From Flavobacterium sp. (GTDB lineage: Bacteria > Bacteroidota > Bacteroidia > Flavobacteriales > Flavobacteriaceae), in the NCBI RefSeq assembly GCF_030146175.1, contig NZ_JASLCE010000088.1:1-36714 (forward strand): a stretch of 36,714 nucleotides of DNA, in the 5' to 3' direction. Both the position numbers and the translations under genes were made by a program. Shown here in pieces: positions 8,677-16,403 of this stretch. Numbering within the stretch: position 1 is the stretch's first letter; the number at the start of each line of letters is the position of its first letter. The notes under the pieces are model-generated. The model was not told the DNA's origin. It made no database searches and saw only the letters and a program-made list of their open reading frames with translations.

Positions 8677-9885
8677 ATGATCATCACAAAACAAAACCGT
8701 ATGACCCGTTTTCTATGCCTTTTATTTTTACTTTTTATCCCGATTCAGCATAAAGCACAATCCATTACGCTGAATCAGGGCAATACACTTCAAAAAGATT
8801 ATTTTGCCGAAATTCCGTTTGAAAACATTTATAATAAATTGATCATACCAATTGTGATCGAAAACAAAACCTACCGCTTTCTATTGGATACGGGCGCACC
8901 TTGTGTGATTACCAGTGAACTGAGTAATGTAATGCAATCGAAATTTCTAAGCAGTATCAATATTGTGGATGCCAACGGAAAAAACGATACCATGAAAATG
9001 GTCGCCATACCAGCATTATCGTTAGGCGGTATTACTTTTCAGGATATTCCCGCATTGGTTAACGACAATAAAATGATTTTTGAATGCCTTAAAATTGACG
9101 GTTTTATAGGTAGTAACCTCCTGCGCAATTCGATCTTACAATTGTCATCTCAAAAAAAGTCCATCATCATAACCGATAATCCTTCCCGATTAAATTTACG
9201 CAAAAAATACGCGTCCAAACTCTACCTATACGATACACAAAGCAGTCCTTTTATTAAAATCGGTCTGAAAAACAAAAAAGAGGCTTCCGAAGAACTCCTG
9301 TTCGACACCGGGATGAACAACCTCTATGACATGTCGTTACGGGCTTATGATATTCTAAAGGAAGCGAATCTTTTTGTCGATATCGAAGAAGGCTACGGAA
9401 ATGCGTCTATTGGGATATTTGGTAATTCTGAGGATACTAAAAACTACCGGTTTACCGTTCCGCAAATCAAAATCAACGGAACCGCTTTTAAAAACATGAC
9501 CATCGAAACCACTAACGACAAAAATTCACGAATCGGTGCCGAACTACTAAACCACGGACTGGTTACTGTGGATTATAAAAACAAATATTTTTATTTCGAA
9601 CCGTTCAATGAAAGCTACGATTTAAAAGAAAAACAAATCGGCTTTAAACCAACGATCAGCAATGAAAAACTGGTTGTTGGCATTATCTGGGACGATGCGA
9701 TAAAAGGAACTGTCGGTATTGAAGATGAAATTGTCCAGATTGATGATGTAAACTATGATAACATCAATTATTGCGATATCGTTACCCAACCATCACCGTT
9801 GCGAAACAAGAATAAGGAAACTTTTAAAGTAACGTTCCGAAACAGCGTAGGTGATCTGACCACATTAGACCTAACCAAAAAATGA
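8677..9885 (+). CDS. Exported retropepsin-like aspartic protease with PDZ-like tail
   Basis: A 402-aa protein with a signal peptide (about 1-28, ending HKAQ) and two retropepsin-type halves. The first has LLDTGAPCVITS with D71, the second LLFDTGMNN with D210. Each is preceded by a hydrophobic strand and followed by a GSNLL- or GAELL-type segment. Many bacterial retropepsin-like proteins in this group have two such domains in one chain. The tail (about 325-400, with GIEDEIVQIDD) resembles a PDZ fold. It is probably periplasmic or outer-membrane associated, acting on unknown peptides. ATG 8677 follows a TAAAA-type ribosome site; ATG 8701 is the alternative and gives a compact signal peptide. 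Confidence 0.82.
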   Translation: MIITKQNRMTRFLCLLFLLFIPIQHKAQSITLNQGNTLQKDYFAEIPFENIYNKLIIPIVIENKTYRFLLDTGAPCVITSELSNVMQSKFLSSINIVDANGKNDTMKMVAIPALSLGGITFQDIPALVNDNKMIFECLKIDGFIGSNLLRNSILQLSSQKKSIIITDNPSRLNLRKKYASKLYLYDTQSSPFIKIGLKNKKEASEELLFDTGMNNLYDMSLRAYDILKEANLFVDIEEGYGNASIGIFGNSEDTKNYRFTVPQIKINGTAFKNMTIETTNDKNSRIGAELLNHGLVTVDYKNKYFYFEPFNESYDLKEKQIGFKPTISNEKLVVGIIWDDAIKGTVGIEDEIVQIDDVNYDNINYCDIVTQPSPLRNKNKETFKVTFRNSVGDLTTLDLTKK

Positions 9886-9891
9886 CCGCAT

Positions 9892-10353
9892 ATGACGATA
9901 CAACCGATCTACAGCAAGTCCATTCCCTACCCGCTATTGCTATTGGCCGATCCGTATATTGATATGATCAATAGTTATATACACGAATCGTTTTTATATG
10001 GAATTCCCGTCGGAAACGATTATATCGGAGTTTATGCTTTATATCCGATCGATGAAACCGCTGTTGAGATCAAAAACATAGCCGTACGGGAAGATCACCA
10101 GCAAAAAGGTATTGGGAAGCTTTTATTGCACCACGCCTTTGCAGAAGCCAAAAAAAGGGGATTTCACGAGGTGATCATCGGAACGGGAAATTCCAGTATT
10201 CCGCAATTGCAATGGTACCAGAAACAAGGCTTTGAAGTTACCGGTCTGAAAAAGAATTTCTTTACGGAACATTATAAGGATCCGATTTTCGAAAACGGAA
10301 TCCAATGCAAACATATGATCGTATTAAGCAAGCCAATTCTCAATTCTCTGTAA
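9892..10353 (+). CDS. GNAT-family N-acetyltransferase
   Basis: A 153-aa single-domain acetyltransferase. Acetyl-CoA motif A is seen as KNIAVREDHQQKGIGKLLL, with the Q-x-x-G-x-G loop that binds pyrophosphate. The conserved helix and strand after it (EVIIGTGNSS, then LQWYQKQGFEV) are also present. The acceptor is unknown. The gene starts 6 bases after the protease stop, so the two are probably co-transcribed. It is cytosolic with no signal peptide. Confidence 0.9.
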   Translation: MTIQPIYSKSIPYPLLLLADPYIDMINSYIHESFLYGIPVGNDYIGVYALYPIDETAVEIKNIAVREDHQQKGIGKLLLHHAFAEAKKRGFHEVIIGTGNSSIPQLQWYQKQGFEVTGLKKNFFTEHYKDPIFENGIQCKHMIVLSKPILNSL

Positions 10354-10364
10354 GATAAAGTTTG

Positions 10365-10372
10365 TACATTTG
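10365..10372 (+). promoter_or_regulatory. -7 promoter element for the VOC/Crp gene pair
   Basis: TACATTTG matches TAnnTTTG, 53 bases before the ATG at 10426. There is no convincing -33 element. Confidence 0.5.
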
Positions 10373-10425
10373 TAATAGTGATCCGGTAATTTCCGGAACA
10401 AAACACCAAAATTATTTTATCCTAT

Positions 10426-10815
10426 ATGATCACATTTGCCTATACCATCCTATATGTACAAAATGTAAATCTAGCCATGACATTTTACGAAAATGCGTTT
10501 GGTTTCGAACGTAAATTTATCACACCCGATGAAGATTACGGCGAATTGATCACCGGTTCTACCACACTGTCATTTGCCGTTCATACACTGGCAAAATCGA
10601 ACCTAAAGGACGGTTATATTGAAAGCAATACATCCGCAAAACCTTTTGGTATCGAATTGGGTTTTACGTCCGATGATGTCGAAAAAACCGTAGCAGCCGC
10701 ACTTCAGGCTGGCGCTACATTAACCGAAGCGGTTAAAACCAAACCGTGGGGACAAAAAGTGGCTTATGTGAGAGATCCCGAAGGCTTTTTAGTGGAAATC
10801 TGTAGTCCGATGTAA
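10426..10815 (+). CDS. VOC (glyoxalase/bleomycin resistance) family protein
   Basis: A 129-aa vicinal-oxygen-chelate protein with two beta-alpha-beta-beta-beta modules. The first begins ITFAYTILYVQN and has the family segment AMTFYENAFGFERKF. The second ends in YVRDPEGFLVEICSP, including the metal-ligand-type Glu near the C-terminus. The family includes lyases, dioxygenases and drug-binding proteins, and the reaction here is not known. Its stop is one base before the ATG of a Crp/Fnr regulator, so the two are co-transcribed and may respond to the same signal. Confidence 0.9.
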   Translation: MITFAYTILYVQNVNLAMTFYENAFGFERKFITPDEDYGELITGSTTLSFAVHTLAKSNLKDGYIESNTSAKPFGIELGFTSDDVEKTVAAALQAGATLTEAVKTKPWGQKVAYVRDPEGFLVEICSPM

Positions 10816-10816
10816 A

Positions 10817-11386
10817 ATGGAACGATTGATCCGGCATATTGAAAAATCGGTAGCGCTAACCCCGGAGGAAAAAGAAATCATAGCCACAACTTTCCATTCG
10901 AAAAAAGTAGCCAAAAAAGAGATCCTTCATACCGAAGGCAGTGTTTGCCAATACAATTATTTTATCGGAAAAGGTTGTTTCCGCTTATATCTGATCACCG
11001 AAAACGGAAAAGAACAGGTTATCCAACTCGGACTTGAAAATTGGTGGATCACCGATTATTCGAGCTATACTTCCGGCCGACCTTCCAAATTTTATATCCA
11101 AGCACTGGAAAACTCGGAAGTCCTCTATATCAGTCGTTCGGAACAGGAAGCTTTGTTTGAAAAAATCCCCGCACTGGAAGGTTATTTCCGGAAAAACCTT
11201 GAGCGGGCTTATGCCGCTTCCCTCACGCGAATCGAATATCTTTTTCTGCTTTCGGGCGAAGAACGCTACCTGCAATTTGTAGGCACTTATCCGGAGTTTG
11301 CCCAACGGATTCCGCAATATATACTGGCTTCTTTTTTAGGAATCAGCCCGGAATACGTAAGCGAGGTTCGAAAAAAAATGAGTTAA
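10817..11386 (+). CDS. Crp/Fnr-family transcriptional regulator
   Basis: A 189-aa regulator with an N-terminal cyclic-nucleotide-binding jelly roll (about 20-130, with KKEILHTEGSVCQYNYFIGKG) and a short C-terminal helix-turn-helix (about 145-189, ILASFLGISPEYVSEVRKK). This matches the Bacteroidota Crp/Fnr subgroup whose members are about 190 aa and often lack the cAMP-binding residues. It has no Fnr-type cysteine cluster. It follows the VOC gene by one base, so local regulation of that gene, possibly autoregulatory, is a reasonable guess. Confidence 0.9.
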   Translation: MERLIRHIEKSVALTPEEKEIIATTFHSKKVAKKEILHTEGSVCQYNYFIGKGCFRLYLITENGKEQVIQLGLENWWITDYSSYTSGRPSKFYIQALENSEVLYISRSEQEALFEKIPALEGYFRKNLERAYAASLTRIEYLFLLSGEERYLQFVGTYPEFAQRIPQYILASFLGISPEYVSEVRKKMS

Positions 11387-11461
11387 ACGCATTTCTTAAA
11401 CCAGCTTAATTTTTTTCCGGTTGGCACTTCCGAACTTTGTCCTAATAAAAAATCAATCACT

Positions 11462-11905
11462 ATGGACAATCGAATTAACATCAGTCAACTGGAACCGGAA
11501 GCGTATAAAATCATGTATGCTTTCGAAAAGTATTTAAGCACTTCCAAGCTTACGCCAATCCATAAAGAGCTTATCAAAATACGCGCTTCACAAATCAACG
11601 GTTGTGCTTTTTGTATCAATATGCACACCAAAGATGCCCGTAAATATGGCGAAACCGAACAACGTATTTATGCGTTAAATGCCTGGCGGGATACCCATTT
11701 CTTTTCGGAAGCAGAAAAGGCGATTTTAGCCCTTACGGAAGAAATGACACTTATTCCGAACCATGTATCGGATGCGACCTACGAAAACGCCCGTAAAGCG
11801 CTCAATGACGATAATTATCTGGCTCAGGTGATGATGGCCATTATCACGATCAATTCGTGGAACCGGATCGCCATTACTACTAAAATGATGCCGGAACAAG
11901 ATTAA
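11462..11905 (+). CDS. AhpD/carboxymuconolactone decarboxylase-family protein
   Basis: A 147-aa all-helical protein of the AhpD-like peroxidase group. The redox motif is C48-x2-C51-x3-H55 in NGCAFCINMHTKDARK, as in AhpD, where the two Cys and His reduce peroxides or partner proteins. It is cytosolic with no signal peptide. It lies 75 bases after the Crp/Fnr gene and ends in its own terminator. Its neighbours (VOC, Crp/Fnr) suggest a small stress-response group, which is inference. Confidence 0.92.
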   Translation: MDNRINISQLEPEAYKIMYAFEKYLSTSKLTPIHKELIKIRASQINGCAFCINMHTKDARKYGETEQRIYALNAWRDTHFFSEAEKAILALTEEMTLIPNHVSDATYENARKALNDDNYLAQVMMAIITINSWNRIAITTKMMPEQD

Positions 11906-11936
11906 AAAAGGGTCGCTACAAGCGACCCTTTTTTAA
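11904..11936 (+). terminator. Terminator of the AhpD-like gene
   Basis: A 14-bp perfect stem (11904-11917 with 11921-11934) with an ACA loop and T tract, overlapping the stop codon. The A run on the other side may let it work on both strands. Confidence 0.92.
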
Positions 11937-11961
11937 TGTTTTATATTTTATTCTTATCTCT

Positions 11962-11988
11962 CTTTTACATCTTTTACATCTTTTACAC
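11962..11988. repeat. Three tandem 9-base direct repeats
   Basis: CTTTTACAT occurs twice and CTTTTACAC once, head to tail, immediately before the palindrome at 11985-12017. The unit is too short and too few for a CRISPR. Nothing coding overlaps it. Confidence 0.7.
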
Positions 11989-12017
11989 CTGACAGGTTTC
12001 CAAAACCTGTCAGGTGT
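11985..12017. repeat. 15-bp perfect inverted repeat with CCTGACAGGTTT core
   Basis: A perfect 15-bp inverted repeat (11985-11999 with 12003-12017) with a CCA loop. Neither side has a proper T tract, so it is a poor intrinsic terminator, although it sits just past the stop of the minus-strand gene. Its CCTGACAGG core resembles palindromes I recall between genes in Flavobacterium genomes. A related CTGTC/GACAG core occurs at 8549-8572. Confidence 0.65.
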
Positions 12018-12026
12018 TATCGTATC

Positions 12027-12716
12027 TTATTCTCGGATGATCATAATCGTTGCCTTAAACCCGGTGGCCAAATCCCAACGGTTGGCCGAAAGCAATTGGC
12101 CTTTATCGTCGTAGACATGAAACTCGGCTGTATTCGGACCGGAACTTCCCTGATTTAACGCTTCGAAATCGAGTTTATTAAACCCTTTTTCCAATCCGAG
12201 TGTCGTTCCTTTAAAACTAGCATCTAAAATGATCTGCGGAATCACGATTTTTCCGTTTACTAAAAACTTAATCATATCACCATCCACATATTCGTGATCG
12301 CGGTAAACAATTTTAACGTATTCCGATTTGGTACGGATTTCCCCAAATGACTGGTCTCTTTTAAAGATACGCGAATCACCATTACCTTCACCTTTAAAAT
12401 CCTGTTTTAGTTTTTCGACATATACATCGCCTGGATTGGCAAATTTTTCTTTTTCCGCGCCAAATTTGGAATTGTCTTCTCCAATCTGAAACGAAGATGT
12501 ATTTGGTTTTAAGGTTTCCAACGGATTTAAGGGCGTATCAAAAATAGACGAACTAAAATTCATCGATGGAAAAGCGGTCGAATTGGATGATTTATCCGGA
12601 CTAATAGCCGGTATTTTCAAACGGGGAATCGGTTTTGATTTGGTTACAAAATCATTTTGCGCCCAACCACTTGCAGATAACCCGATTAAAATGAACAACA
12701 GATATAGTGATCTCAC
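12027..12716 (-). CDS. Exported protein of unknown function
   Basis: A 229-aa protein with a clean signal peptide (about 1-20, cleaved after GWAQ). A low-complexity middle rich in Ser, Pro and Asn (about 25-105) follows. The ordered C-terminal domain (about 130-229) contains GDMIKFLVNGKIV, LGLEKGFNKLDFEALNQG and GPNTAEFHVYDDKGQ, and looks like an all-beta, immunoglobulin-like fold. I recall similar domains in exported Bacteroidota proteins but know no function. It is transcribed opposite to both neighbours. Confidence 0.82.
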   Translation of the reverse strand: MRSLYLLFILIGLSASGWAQNDFVTKSKPIPRLKIPAISPDKSSNSTAFPSMNFSSSIFDTPLNPLETLKPNTSSFQIGEDNSKFGAEKEKFANPGDVYVEKLKQDFKGEGNGDSRIFKRDQSFGEIRTKSEYVKIVYRDHEYVDGDMIKFLVNGKIVIPQIILDASFKGTTLGLEKGFNKLDFEALNQGSSGPNTAEFHVYDDKGQLLSANRWDLATGFKATIMIIRE

Positions 12717-12890
12717 TTATTTACTTTTAAAGTCTAAAAATAGCAAATTCAGCCCTACCTAAAAATATTCCGGCTACATTTAACGCTATTTTATACCTTT
12801 TAATTCTTAACGTTTCATTACCACTATAACAATCAAAAAAAAAGTAACTTCATAGCCTTCCTACTGATAACCAACTAAACAGACATACTT

Positions 12891-13295
12891 ATGGCAACAA
12901 GAATTTTTGTAAACCTACCCGTTAAAGACCTCAATCGATCGATTGCGTTCTTTACCAAACTGGGATTTACATTTAATCCGCAGTTTACAGACGACAAAGC
13001 CACCTGCATGGTCGTTAGCGATACTATTTTTGTGATGTTACTGGTACACGAACGTTTTAAGGATTTTACCCGTAAGGCAATTAGCGACGCCACACAGACA
13101 ACCGAAGTACTTTTATGCCTGGACACCGACAGTCGGGAAAAGGTAAATGCGATCATAGCCAAAGCCGTCGAAGCCGGTGGAACGCTTTATGCCGAACCGA
13201 TGGATTACGGCTGGATGTATTCGCATAGTTTTTCCGATCTGGACGGTCATCAATGGGAAATTGTTTATATGGATCCGGAAGGAATGCCACAGTAA
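12891..13295 (+). CDS. VOC (glyoxalase) family protein, second copy in window
   Basis: A 134-aa VOC protein. It begins ATRIFVNLPVKDLNRSIAFF, the typical first strand and helix, and ends FSDLDGHQWEIVYMDPEG with the conserved Glu. It is only distantly similar to the protein at 10426-10815, so it is a separate subfamily, not a recent duplicate. The second half (EAGGTLYAEPMDYGWMYSHSF) is like the glyoxalase/extradiol-dioxygenase-like enzymes that are common in Bacteroidota. The substrate is unknown. It is a single gene. Confidence 0.9.
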   Translation: MATRIFVNLPVKDLNRSIAFFTKLGFTFNPQFTDDKATCMVVSDTIFVMLLVHERFKDFTRKAISDATQTTEVLLCLDTDSREKVNAIIAKAVEAGGTLYAEPMDYGWMYSHSFSDLDGHQWEIVYMDPEGMPQ

Positions 13296-13412
13296 ATTTT
13301 ATGATTTATTTAAGACAAATCCACAGCAAATAATCCGAAAAACCGTAATCGACTATTATCTTTTTTTGTAACTTGCAGTTCGTTAAACCTTCTTTAAATC
13401 ATTGATTTACTC

Positions 13413-13484
13413 ATGGTACAGCTAATGATTATGCTAATTAAACAACTTATACTGCTGATCATCAATTTCGGCCAGTTGTTGTAA
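13413..13484 (+). CDS. Possible 23-aa hydrophobic micropeptide
   Basis: A 23-codon ATG-to-TAA frame in a 330-base gap. The peptide is almost wholly hydrophobic (Leu, Ile, Met) with one Lys and three Gln, long enough to span a membrane once. It resembles the small toxic or membrane peptides of type I systems in composition only. A structured segment (13498-13547) follows it. The coding status is not proven. Confidence 0.25.
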   Translation: MVQLMIMLIKQLILLIINFGQLL

Positions 13485-13497
13485 TTTTTAACGTCCC

Positions 13498-13547
13498 CGA
13501 CAACACCTAACTATCTAATTCCTCCATGAGGTTTTATATAGCTGTCG
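13498..13547 (+). other. Hairpin downstream of the micro-ORF
   Basis: CGACA (13498-13502) can pair with TGTCG (13543-13547), enclosing CTAT/ATAG and CCTC-CAT-GAGG helices. It is followed by T-rich sequence. It could end a small transcript or be part of a small RNA. The rest of the 13296-13625 gap holds only this, the micro-ORF and the glyA terminator. Confidence 0.3.
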
Positions 13548-13577
13548 ACTCTTTTATCTTTAATTTTAATACCAATA

Positions 13578-13605
13578 AAAAATCCTTCCGTACGGAAGGA
13601 TTTTT
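13578..13605 (-). terminator. Terminator of glyA
   Basis: A perfect 28-base palindrome (AAAAATCCTTCC and complement around GTAC), with A and T tracts on its two sides. It works for glyA on the minus strand and could also stop plus-strand transcripts. Confidence 0.9.
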
Positions 13606-13625
13606 GTTTTTATATATTCTGATGT

Positions 13626-14900
13626 TTAGAAAACAAACATGGCGCGTTCGCCCATCATGTCATTTACCGCATCGGCTACTTCTTCCAATACCGCTTCGTC
13701 TGTATGATTTAGAATCACTTTATCAATCAGCGCAACGATGGTTTCCATATCGGCTTCTACCAAACCACGTGTGGTAATTGCCGGAGTTCCTACACGGATA
13801 CCAGACGTTACAAATGGCGATTTATCGTCAAAAGGAACCATATTTTTATTAACGGTGATTTCGGCTTTTACCAAAGCATTTTCAGCTTCTTTCCCGGAAA
13901 TATTTTTATTTCTAAGATCGATCAGCATCATATGATTATCGGTACCTCCCGAAATAATATTGTATCCTCTTTTTACAAAGGCTTCTGCCATTGCTTTTGC
14001 ATTTTTCTGAACCTGCATCGCATATGTAAAGAATTCATCGCTTAACGCTTCGCCAAAGGCTACTGCTTTTGCCGCAATGATATGCTCCAACGGTCCACCC
14101 TGATTCCCCGGGAATACCGATCCGTCCAATAAAGACGACATCATACGGATTTCTCCTTTTGGCGTTTTGATTCCAAACGGATTTTCAAAATCTTTCCCCA
14201 TCATGATCATTCCACCTCTTGGTCCGCGAAGGGTTTTGTGTGTTGTTGTCGTGATGATATGGCAATGAGGAACCGGATCGTTCATCAATCCTTTAGCAAT
14301 TAAACCAGCCGGGTGTGAAATATCGGCCATTAAAATCGCCCCTACACTGTCGGCAATCTCGCGGAAACGTTTAAAATCCATATCGCGGGAATAAGCCGAA
14401 GCTCCAGCGATAATCAATTTTGGTTGTTCCTGGGTTGCTACTTCCTGAATCTTATCGTAGTTCAACATTCCGGTTTCTTTTTCCACTCCGTAGAATACTG
14501 GATTGTATAATTTTCCGGAAAAGTTCACCGGTGAACCGTGTGTTAAATGTCCTCCGTGTGAAAGATCGAAACCTAATATTTTATCGCCCGGTTTTAAACA
14601 GGCTGCGAAAACGGCCGTATTGGCTTGCGATCCGGAGTGTGGCTGTACGTTTACATAGTCCGCTCCAAACAAAGCCTTAGCTCTGTCGATTGCGATTTGT
14701 TCGATTACGTCCACTACTTCACATCCGCCGTAATACCGTTTACCCGGGTATCCTTCTGCATATTTATTTGTTAAAACAGAACCCGCAGCTTCCATTACCT
14801 GATCGCTCACGAAATTCTCAGATGCAATAAGTTCCAATCCGTGAATTTGTCTATCTTGTTCCTCAAGAATTAAGTCGAAAATTTGTTCGTCGCGTTGCAT
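13626..14900 (-). CDS. glyA: Serine hydroxymethyltransferase
   Basis: A PLP enzyme interconverting serine and glycine with tetrahydrofolate, the main one-carbon source. It is 424 aa from the ATG at 14900 and starts with the family's [11 protein letters not shown]. Conserved blocks are [13 protein letters not shown], the [13 protein letters not shown] segment, [13 protein letters not shown] and [14 protein letters not shown], whose Lys222 forms the PLP aldimine. Upstream codons in the frame (to 15002) run across the divergent fahA promoter and are not part of the protein. It is transcribed away from fahA. Confidence 0.97.
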   Translation of the reverse strand: MQRDEQIFDLILEEQDRQIHGLELIASENFVSDQVMEAAGSVLTNKYAEGYPGKRYYGGCEVVDVIEQIAIDRAKALFGADYVNVQPHSGSQANTAVFAACLKPGDKILGFDLSHGGHLTHGSPVNFSGKLYNPVFYGVEKETGMLNYDKIQEVATQEQPKLIIAGASAYSRDMDFKRFREIADSVGAILMADISHPAGLIAKGLMNDPVPHCHIITTTTHKTLRGPRGGMIMMGKDFENPFGIKTPKGEIRMMSSLLDGSVFPGNQGGPLEHIIAAKAVAFGEALSDEFFTYAMQVQKNAKAMAEAFVKRGYNIISGGTDNHMMLIDLRNKNISGKEAENALVKAEITVNKNMVPFDDKSPFVTSGIRVGTPAITTRGLVEADMETIVALIDKVILNHTDEAVLEEVADAVNDMMGERAMFVF

Positions 14901-14926
14901 TTTATAATATTTCGTTAAATTGACCT

Positions 14927-14934
14927 CAAAAATA
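14927..14934 (-). promoter_or_regulatory. -7 promoter element of glyA
   Basis: On the minus strand 14934-14927 reads TATTTTTG (TAnnTTTG). A TTG lies 22 bases further upstream (14959-14957), slightly longer than ideal spacing. It would give a leader of about 20 bases. Confidence 0.55.
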
Positions 14935-14943
14935 CGAAAATGG

Positions 14944-14974
14944 TTTGTTAAATTCACAATAGCTACTATATTTG
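14944..14974 (+). promoter_or_regulatory. Promoter of fahA
   Basis: TTTG (14944-14947), a 19-base spacer and TATATTTG (14967-14974): a textbook Bacteroidota promoter. It is interleaved with the glyA promoter on the other strand. The start is predicted near 14980, about 30 bases before the ATG. Confidence 0.85.
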
Positions 14975-15011
14975 ATTTCGAATTTTTCAACAACAAAAAC
15001 AAACATACAAT

Positions 15012-16295
15012 ATGCCTATAAGTGCCAATAACCCTACTAGAAAATCGTGGTTACACGTCCCTGGAAACAGCGATTTTCCGATACAAAACATTCCTTTCGG
15101 GGTTTTTATAACTAAAGATGATGTGGTAACCATCGGAACACGTATTGGTGATTTTGCGATCGATATGGGAGCCCTACAACAATTGGGTTATTTTGAAGGT
15201 ATTGAACTAACTGACGATATGTTCATGCAGGATACGCTGAACGATTTTATCTCCGACGGTAAAAAAACATGGCGTTTGGTACGTAACCGACTAGCTGATA
15301 TTTTTGATGCCGAAAACTCGCAATTACGCGATAACGACGCCCATAAAGAAATCGTTATTTTTAACGTAAATGACATCGAAATGCAATTACCGGTTCTAAT
15401 CGGCGATTATACCGATTTCTATTCCAGTAAAGAACACGCGACCAATGTGGGCAAAATGTTCCGTGACCCGGACAATGCATTACTTCCAAACTGGTTGCAT
15501 ATTCCGGTTGGCTACCACGGAAGAAGTTCTACGATCGTGCCATCCGGAATTCCGGTACACCGTCCGATGGGACAAACCCTTCCAAATGGTGAAACTCAAC
15601 CGGTATTCGGTCCGTCGCGATTAGTGGATTTCGAATTGGAAACCGCTTTTATTACGACAGATGCCAACATCATGGGTGAAAACATCCCTGTAGGTGAAGC
15701 CGAAGACTATATTTTCGGTATGGTATTGTTAAATGACTGGAGTGCCCGTGACATTCAGAAATGGGAATATGTGCCACTAGGTCCCTTCCTTGCTAAAAAC
15801 TTTGCGTCTTCCATTTCCCCTTGGATCGTAACGTTGGATGCTTTGGAGCCTTTCCGCGTGGCAAGCCCAAAACAGGAACCAACTCCGCTTCCATATTTAC
15901 AACAAACCGGCGACCATGCTTTCGATATCAACCTGGAAGTGGCTATCGCTCCTGAAAATGCCGATGCTACGGTAGTTTGTGAATCAAACTTTAAATATAT
16001 GTACTGGACCATGAGTCAGCAGTTGGCGCATCATACCGTTAACGGTTGTCGTGTGAATTCTGGTGATATGATGGGTTCCGGAACCATTTCCGGTTCTGCC
16101 GACAACAGCTTCGGATCGATGTTGGAATTAACATGGGGTGGTAAAAACCCACTAAAAATGAACGATGGTACCGAGCGTAAATTCATCAACGACGGTGATA
16201 CCGTGATCATGAAAGGTTTCTGTCAGAATGATCAGGTACGTATCGGATTTGGTGAAGTTTCCAGTAAACTATTACCGCCGTTCGAACGAAAATAA
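15012..16295 (+). CDS. fahA: Fumarylacetoacetase
   Basis: Catalyses the last step of tyrosine catabolism, splitting fumarylacetoacetate into fumarate and acetoacetate. The 427-aa protein matches the eukaryotic-type enzyme in length and sequence. An SH3-like N-terminal domain (to about 120) is followed by the FAH domain. Metal ligands and active-site residues align with the mouse enzyme as I recall it: D135 and Y137 in DYTDFYSS, H142 in EHATNVG, E208/E210 in DFELETAF and D242 in NDWSARD. It is monocistronic, with its own promoter and terminator; the other tyrosine-degradation genes are not in this window. Confidence 0.96.
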   Translation: MPISANNPTRKSWLHVPGNSDFPIQNIPFGVFITKDDVVTIGTRIGDFAIDMGALQQLGYFEGIELTDDMFMQDTLNDFISDGKKTWRLVRNRLADIFDAENSQLRDNDAHKEIVIFNVNDIEMQLPVLIGDYTDFYSSKEHATNVGKMFRDPDNALLPNWLHIPVGYHGRSSTIVPSGIPVHRPMGQTLPNGETQPVFGPSRLVDFELETAFITTDANIMGENIPVGEAEDYIFGMVLLNDWSARDIQKWEYVPLGPFLAKNFASSISPWIVTLDALEPFRVASPKQEPTPLPYLQQTGDHAFDINLEVAIAPENADATVVCESNFKYMYWTMSQQLAHHTVNGCRVNSGDMMGSGTISGSADNSFGSMLELTWGGKNPLKMNDGTERKFINDGDTVIMKGFCQNDQVRIGFGEVSSKLLPPFERK

Positions 16296-16312
16296 GACAT
16301 TATATTCCTAAT

Positions 16313-16341
16313 AAAAACTCCGGCCTGACCGGAGTTTTTTT
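16313..16341 (+). terminator. Terminator of fahA
   Basis: An 11-bp stem (16313-16323 with 16329-16339; core ACTCCGG/CCGGAGT), loop CCTGA, T tract. Confidence 0.92.
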
Positions 16342-16373
16342 ATGCCCGTTTCTTATAATCCGTTCAAAATTTA

Positions 16374-16381
16374 TACTTTTG
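16374..16381 (+). promoter_or_regulatory. -7 promoter element of the lipoprotein gene
   Basis: TACTTTTG matches TAnnTTTG, 22 bases before the ATG at 16404. The -33 region is degenerate. Confidence 0.5.
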
Positions 16382-16403
16382 GGCATCTTTAAAGATTTCA
16401 TTT

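Noticed and set aside
11962..11988. CRISPR-like tandem repeats
   Set aside because: There are only three 9-base units with no spacers, and no cas genes are present.
13526..13777. 83-codon plus-strand frame across the glyA terminator
   Set aside because: It reads through the terminator palindrome and into the antisense of glyA, so it is not a real gene.
14901..15002. N-terminal extension of glyA
   Set aside because: It runs across the divergent promoter region and lacks homology; the family starts at MQRDEQ.
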